64,000 nt of DNA from Chimonanthus salicifolius (Eukaryota > Streptophyta > Magnoliopsida > Laurales > Calycanthaceae). Shown piece after piece: positions 59,125 through 64,000 of the stretch (position 1 is the stretch's first letter; the number at the start of each line of letters is the position of its first letter). The position numbers were made by a program, and so were the translations under genes. The DNA lies in contig CM023536.1 of the NCBI GenBank assembly GCA_013350335.1, positions 40,742,314-40,806,313 on the forward strand, read 5' to 3'. Below the pieces are notes generated by a model. The model was not told where the DNA came from and did no database searches. It saw only the letters and a list, made by a program, of their open reading frames with translations.

Positions 59125-59877
59125 ACCACTTCATGTGGTGTTGTGTTAGCCTCGCTTCGGCGGGTAGGCCACCAAATACAGTAAGTGTTGTTGTGGATGA
59201 ATGAGGCATTGGGTATTGTGCATAACATAGCATAAAGCATGAACATTAAATGCATATTCAATTACTTATGCTTTAATATTTCTTTATTTGTATTACATTG
59301 AGTATATTAGAGATATCATCTTTTAGATATGTGCTATTGTATTCTTCACTGGGCTGGGAGCTTACACCCTTACATTACAGGTAACCCTCTAGATTTAGGA
59401 TTGGAGGACAACGTTGAAAACTAGAAGTTACTATGGATGAATATTTAAATTCCTAGCTAGGTGTTGGACTATGTCGATTGAGTTAATTACTGGATGTTTG
59501 TTATTCTTTGAGACTTCATTAGTTGATTCAAATAATTTGAGAAATTTGAGATTTATTAGTTGGTTTTATTTTTGTGGAATGAATTGAGAACAAACTAGTG
59601 AAATTAAATGTGATATTGATAATAGATGTTATTTATTTCATATTGTCGATGACATTAGGATTCATGCGATGTATAAAAATTGGGCTTGAAGGATTTGATG
59701 GATTTGTTATTTCATTCATAATCTTAAAAAAAAAAATATACTTATTTTCCCCCCAGCCACAAATCTATGATGTAAGGCCCGTTAGATGTGATACGTTGGT
59801 TAATGCCCGTTCAGCTTGCAGTTAAGCGGGCCACAACCCGTTTAAGGCTGTAGAAAGGGGCAGGGCATTACACGAGA

Positions 59878-60716
59878 TGTGTCCTTAATGAAAATGATGA
59901 TTTGGTTGGTTCATTGCAAACCTATGAACTACACTTTGAGCAACCAAAAGATAAATCAATTACCTTGAAATCTTCCTTAAAACAAACAAAGAAAACTAAA
60001 GAAAAAAAAAAAATTCGGAAGATGAACTCTCAAGTGATGAAATGGCAATGTTTGCCAAAAAGTTTTATAAAAACTTTGTTAAAAGAAATAACTTGAGAAG
60101 AATGGGTAAGGGGGAAACAAGTAAAAATTATCAAAGAAGGCAAGAGGATTCTATATGGAAAGGGAGAAGGAGAAAGGATGTCAAGGAGCAGACCTGATTC
60201 AATTGTGGAGGGAAAGGACACTACATGAATGAGTGCCCTTCGAATAAAATAAAGAAGGCTATAAATGTGGGTGTAACCCATATTGAAACTTCTGAATCAG
60301 AAAGTGATTCAGATGATGAGACCAAACAAAATATTGTTGTGTCAAAAGGTCTCATAGCCTCAATCATTGATGAACATGAGAAACCCGCAATTAAAACAAA
60401 GGAAGAAGAGAGTGAAGATGATGAAGATCTACAAGCTTCTTACAGTGCCCTGTTCCTTAAGAGTGAGAGGATGGCTAAAAAACTCAACAAGGTTAAAAAT
60501 GAAAACCTTAACTTCTCCAATCAAGTGGAAGAATTGAAAGATGAAAAATCTCTTCTAATCTGTAAGCTTAAGCTCTCAGATGTTGAAAATTCTAAGCTTA
60601 AAGAAGAAAACAAGACTCTTCAAGAAGAAATAAGTATACATTTTAAGGATGTCGAGAATTTGTGGCAACACAATAAAATTCTTGAAGAGGATATCAAGAA
60701 ATTGTCTTGGAAGTGA
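59878..60716 (+). pseudogene. gag: Sirevirus-type gag, C-terminal half with zinc knuckle and coiled coil
   Basis: Continues the gag cut at 52,965: LVGSLQTYELHFEQPKDKSI is the conserved gag motif after the capsid-like region. A lysine-rich linker follows. Next is a zinc knuckle of the form C-x2-C-x4-H-x4-C whose first Cys codon is TGA (60,195-60,197), followed by FNCGGKGHYMNEC. After it a 163-codon frame is acidic (ESESDSDDET, EEESEDDEDL) and then heptad-rich (MAKKLNKVKNENLNFSNQVE, LKLSDVENSKLKEENKTLQE), a predicted coiled coil as in Sirevirus gag. Stop at ~60,714. The frame changes at 59,890-60,030 show decay. Not host-derived. Confidence 0.87.
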
Positions 60717-60883
60717 GGGAATTAAAAAATCACAAATAAAAATTCCAAGATAAGTTTATCCAATGAGAGGAAAGACTGAAAAAGACTCCTTGGTTCGTGT
60801 AGACAGCATGGTGATCCACCAATGTACCTATGAACCATAAGGTGTTCAGAGAAACAGGTATCTTTTGCCCTTTAACGGGTAAG

Positions 60884-60925
60884 TGCAATTTATGTCACAA
60901 AGATGAGCATTTTAAAAGAAATTGT
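60884..60925 (+). pseudogene. Second zinc knuckle of Sirevirus-type gag-pol
   Basis: CNLCHKDEHFKRNC fits C-x2-C-x4-H-x4-C with all four metal ligands present. The surrounding frame is short and broken. Position downstream of the coiled coil suits the second knuckle near the gag-pol junction. Confidence 0.75.
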
Positions 60926-61945
60926 TGTCATTTGAAGAGATACTTGGAAAGGTAAGCACAAAAGCACAATCAAATAAAGCTTATGCTTAAAAGACATCCA
61001 CCAACAACTAAAAGAAACCTAAGGAGGGTGGATACAAGGCAAGACTCTTTGTTAAGACAAAAGAATCATGTCTTGCAAGAGTTTATGGATCCCAAGGTTG
61101 GTCACCAAAGGTACGAGCGTAGAGGTGTGTATGCAACACGAAATGCCACAATTTTCGTACCTAGGAGATAGACCACTAGTCGTGTTTTATGGTGGTTTAA
61201 GATTCACTTCCATATCATAGACCACTACAAATGAACTCACAAGAGACCATGTGAGTTCACATAGCAGAGAAACGCTATGACATGAAGAGAGGAATTGGCT
61301 AACTACAAGTCTAGAATGTACTCATCCTGGCTATAGTACATATTCTACTTGGAAAGCCATACATTCCATTCAAATTATTTTGAAATGTATACATTTTTTA
61401 ATAAGAATTGTTGTGTATGCGCATGATTTGATGAAATATGTTTGGCTTATCTTTGCATGATCCTATGTATACTAAGGATATGATCTCATCAGGATGATTG
61501 CTCTGCAATCTGAACCTCTCGATATAGACGACATGTTGGTGAATGGACTGTCGGTGTGGCAGACAAGTCGGTACTGTGCAAAATCAAGCAATGTTGAAAA
61601 AGGGGGAAATGTCGAAAAAATCAACTTGTCCGTGGAACCAACATATCTGTGAGACAGAAAGTTTAAAATAAAAGGGGTCACTTTCTGCAAAAATGACAAC
61701 ACTTTCAAATTCATTGACTCCCCTCCCTCGAAGGTCTGTGGTCCCTCTTTCTCCTCCTGTGCCCTAGACCAGTCGATAGGACCTCTCGGAGTGATTTCTC
61801 GCTTGAAAATCATAGGGTTTTAGTTCCTCAAGCCTTTATAAGCCTGAAAACAACCGATTTTGTGATCTTCATAGATTTGGTAAGGGTCAGTTGTCATCTC
61901 ATCCCTCTTCGAGCAACGGGTTGAGGATCTCCTCTAGGAAACACC
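60926..61945 (+). mobile_element. Decayed region between gag and accessory ORF
   Basis: A lysine/arginine-rich frame (60,983-61,171) gives MLKRHPPTTKRNLRRVDTRQ, a plausible continuation of the gag-pol linker. From ~61,560 the sequence matches 4,964-5,345 of the first element. No catalytic motif of protease, integrase, reverse transcriptase or RNase H. Confidence 0.55.
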
Positions 61946-62421
61946 ATGCCTACAAAGATAACCGCTCAATCACGTCCTAAGCACTCTACAGAACGAAGAG
62001 AATCCAGTCGTGTCATTCGATGGGCCAAAAGGACCAAAAAGTTAGTCTCTCGCCTTTCCCTGGGTCAAGCTCTTAAAATCCTACATATGTTCAGGACTGA
62101 ACAGGAAACCTAACCAGAGGTGGAAGAAAAGCTCATTGTTGACAAAGGTGTCGTCTTCGTCGAACATCAAAGAGAGTGAAGAAGAAGCAGAAGAGGAGAA
62201 TGGTCCTCAAACTGGTCGTAAAGACCATGTTGATATTCCTAGACGACACTAGTGAGGAGGATAGTCGTCGTAATGAGGATTTTTTGAGAGATTCTAACGA
62301 AGAAAGAGAATATGAATATCCTCATCAAGTGATTGATGGTCTGAACAACAAGGTCTTCAGACTGGAAAGAATGATTGACTGTCTTGAAAGATCCCTGGAT
62401 AGGTTGAGGATGACAGTCTAG
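61946..62421 (+). pseudogene. Accessory ORF remnant, third Sirevirus-type element
   Basis: Same start and colinear with 5,346-5,888: MPTKITAQSRPKHSTERRES, then IRWAKRTKK, SLGQALKILHMFRTEQET, a stop at codon 56 (62,111-62,113), PEVEEKLIVDKGVVFVEHQR, then a frameshift. The frame resumes with SEEDSRRNEDFLRDSNEERE and the heptad stretch VFRLERMIDCLERSLDRLRM. Basic N-terminus, acidic middle, short C-terminal coiled coil. Unknown function; see the entry at 5,346. Confidence 0.6.
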
Positions 62422-62995
62422 GATCTAGTTGTTGCTACCTCCTTCTCTGACCAAGTTCCAGATTATCCATCTCCTCCTCCTCCAGCACCCCCTCAGGATG
62501 GCTCTGCTTAGGATAGTTCTTCGTGATATCTATTTTTGAAAAACTATGTTTTGGTATTTTTGTCTAAGCATCCATAATGCCCCCTAGCAAAAACCATATG
62601 CTCAACGCACATTTTGTTTATCTATGAAATGATATGGTTTAGTATGATGTGTGTATTGCTGTGTACAAATGTTATTTATCTCTTGTGTATGATAAACTAA
62701 TATGCAAGATTGAATGAGTTGGTTTTGTATTGGCATGTTAGGGAGAGAAGCGATCGGGCTGTGATATTACACATATCCTTGGAGTATGGGGGAGCACAAA
62801 ATATGTGTTGATTAGATGTTGTCACTAGTCATGACAGCTTAAGGGGGAAAAGATGAATGTAAGCTTAGAATGAAGCTTGAACTTAGGGGCAACTAAGTTT
62901 ATGGGCGAGCTAAGAAGAAAAAGCTAAGAAGATAGCTTAGAGAATGGGGGAGGAAACTCGAAGAAGCTAAGGACATTAGCTTACCTAGGGCTGAA
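62422..62995 (+). mobile_element. Sirevirus-type 3' non-coding zone with purine tracts
   Basis: Parallels 5,889-6,450: GAAATGATATGGTTTAGTATGATGTGTGTATT, GGGGGAGCACAAAATATGTGT, AAGCTTGAACTTAGGGGCAACTAAGTTT. It is cut at 62,996 by a hAT-like element. Confidence 0.7.
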
Positions 62996-64000
62996 ACTCA
63001 AGTCGGGCGGGTCGGGTTTTGATGAACCCAACCCTAACCGATGTCAACAATGTCTGAACCAACTCGACCCGACCTGAGTTTCCAACCCGAAGTACAAGAC
63101 CCAACCCGACCCGACCAAAAGCCCGAGAATCAACCCAACCCAACCCGACCAAAAACCCGAGAATCTCTCTCAATGACTGTCATTCCTTAACCTGTAAATT
63201 TTGTGATGTAGTGCATGGTATTACTTTGATGGAACTCACTTTTTGTGTCACGTTACCATATCAAGAAGCAAGACCATCTTCTCTTAGACTATTGCAATCA
63301 TGACCTCTAGTGTCAATTTGTGAGTTCAAAGTGATTGTCCCCATTTGTAATGAAGCCTGGATGGTGGAAGGGATCTACAACAGCAGATTCACAGGTGGGG
63401 TGGGGGTGGAAATCAGATCTGAACAAGAAGGAGATGGTGGCGATGGTTTAGGACAGGGATAATAGTAGCAACGGCGGCACTTAGTGAAGGTAGATGGGTT
63501 TCACAGCAAAGGGGAAAAGGGGAATAAAAAAGAAGCCTTCCATTTAAAAAAAAAAAAAAACAGATTGCAGTTTACAAAAAAGAAATCAAAATCCAAAATC
63601 CGAACCCCTTTCAATTACAACGGGGAAACCTAACTGTGGTCACTTAGTGATAGAGCCAAGACGTCGGAGATCCTGTGACTGCTGCGATTAAGGGTGAAAG
63701 GCTATGCACTGGAGAAAGAAAAGGAAGAATGAGAACTCAGAGAAAACGACTGGTGCGATTAGGAATAAAAAAGGGGCAAATGAATGGGAAAGGTAGGGTG
63801 AAGAGAGAGAACGATTGCCATGTGAGAGATTAAGAGAATTAGGGTTAGAGAGTTAAAAGAGTGACCTTTTATATTTAAAAGAATTCGGGTCGGGTTGAAA
63901 AATCCTCAGCCCAACCCAACTCGAATTTCAGCAGGGTTTTTCTTTTTCTAACCCAGCCAACCCAAGACCCGAATTTCTATAACCCAGCCCACACTATTTT
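62996..64000 (+). mobile_element. hAT-like element, right end outside window
   Basis: Begins TAGGGCTGAAACTCAAGTCGGG, followed by GGGTCGGGTT/AACCCGACCC subterminal repeats (63,003-63,160), the same plan as the element at 41,661-42,764. Similar repeats return at 63,887-64,000 (ATTCGGGTCGGGTTGAAAAA, CCAACCCAAGACCCGAATT), so the right end must be close. No transposase ORF. AGCTTACC (62,988-62,995) would be the target site. Confidence 0.75.

Larger units (their letters stand above)
52966..59872. mobile_element. Inverted LTR pair (family H) inserted in gag
   Basis: Left arm TGTAACGCCCC (52,966-52,976) continues after a nested element at 56,318 and runs to 57,048; right arm 59,125-59,872 is its inverse. 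Matching blocks include GCCCCTTTCTACAACCTGAACGGG, ACACATCACATCTAACGGGC, GTGTGAGCTCCCTGCCCAGT and CATTTAATGTCCATGCTTTATG with their reverse complements on the right. The arms are ~745 bases. Both outer ends read TGTAA(C/T)GCCC. CGAGA (52,961-52,965 and 59,873-59,877) flanks it as a 5-bp duplication. The right arm carries the CTGGGCTGGGAGCTTACACCC segment typical near gypsy LTR 3' ends, so both outward ends look like LTR 3' ends. The 2.1-kb centre is non-coding. Confidence 0.75.
50601..62995 (+). mobile_element. Third Sirevirus-type element, nested and 3'-open
   Basis: 5' LTR (50,601-52,321), Met-tRNA primer site, gag N-part (52,388-52,965), a 6.9-kb insertion (52,966-59,872), gag C-part (59,878-60,716), linker with second zinc knuckle (60,884-60,925), accessory ORF (61,946-62,421) and 3' non-coding zone. 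A hAT-like element begins at 62,996, so the 3' LTR is not visible. CTTAC (50,596-50,600) would be the 5-bp target duplication. Between the second zinc knuckle and the accessory ORF only ~1 kb exists, with no reverse transcriptase or integrase motif. Confidence 0.85.

Noticed and set aside
60225..60716. Host coiled-coil protein gene
   Set aside because: The zinc knuckle directly upstream and the LVGSLQTYEL motif place it in Sirevirus-type gag.

Overview
The window is plant nuclear DNA from a transposable-element-rich intergenic region of a large genome. Evidence: the only recognisable host gene is a plant group C MAP kinase (now broken); nearly everything else is plant-type mobile DNA (Sirevirus-type Ty1/copia elements, long gypsy-like LTRs, a tRNA-Asp-primed non-autonomous LTR element, hAT-, pogo- and Mutator-related DNA elements). 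I cannot name the species. I see no intact protein-coding gene, no tRNA/rRNA gene and no CRISPR array.

Layout. 1-8.9 kb: a Sirevirus-type element (5' LTR remnant, Met-tRNA primer site, gag remnant, accessory ORF remnant, 3' LTR) broken up by two other LTR families. 8.9-14 kb: low-copy-looking DNA holding a minus-strand group C MAPK pseudogene (11,570-13,555) with four disabling lesions, one in the TEY activation loop. 14.9-20.4 kb: a segment bounded by about 0.6-kb inverted arms. It holds a pogo/Emigrant-like MITE, a second copy of the start of the MAPK gene, and a run of small hairpins whose stem sequences differ but stay complementary. 20.5-26.3 kb: a MITE with ATCGGTGCACCGAT-type palindromes, and an inverted duplicate of the MAPK 3' end plus about 1.3 kb of its downstream flank (22.85-24.3 kb). 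26.35-35.1 kb: a solo LTR (family D) split by a complete antisense Sirevirus-type element (28,144-34,403, target duplication ATAAT). 35.1-49.6 kb: an antisense copia-type LTR (family E) split by a complete 13-kb non-autonomous element (family D, 35,300-48,326) that itself carries a hAT-like element and a 3.2-kb solo LTR (family B, target duplication AATAC). 49.6-50.6 kb: a SWIM-domain Mutator transposase (MURA/FAR1-like) fragment. 50.6-63 kb: a third Sirevirus-type element inserted in it. Its gag is split by a 6.9-kb insertion made of two outward-facing LTR arms, with a palindrome-rich LTR-like element nested inside. From 62,996 a second hAT-like element runs off the window.

Families as named here: A = Sirevirus-type LTR (TGTTAGTGCC...CTATCA, 1.6-1.8 kb); B = 3.2-kb gypsy-like LTR (TGTAATAC...GTGACA in its sense direction); C and E = other copia-type LTRs; D = 2.3-2.4-kb LTR (TGTTGAGACA...ACAACA) with a tRNA-Asp primer site; G and H = gypsy-like LTRs at 53-60 kb. 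All three Sirevirus-type copies keep gag or accessory-ORF remnants but show no recognisable protease, integrase, reverse transcriptase or RNase H. Direct repeats at the insertion points allow a relative order of insertion to be read for much of the nest.
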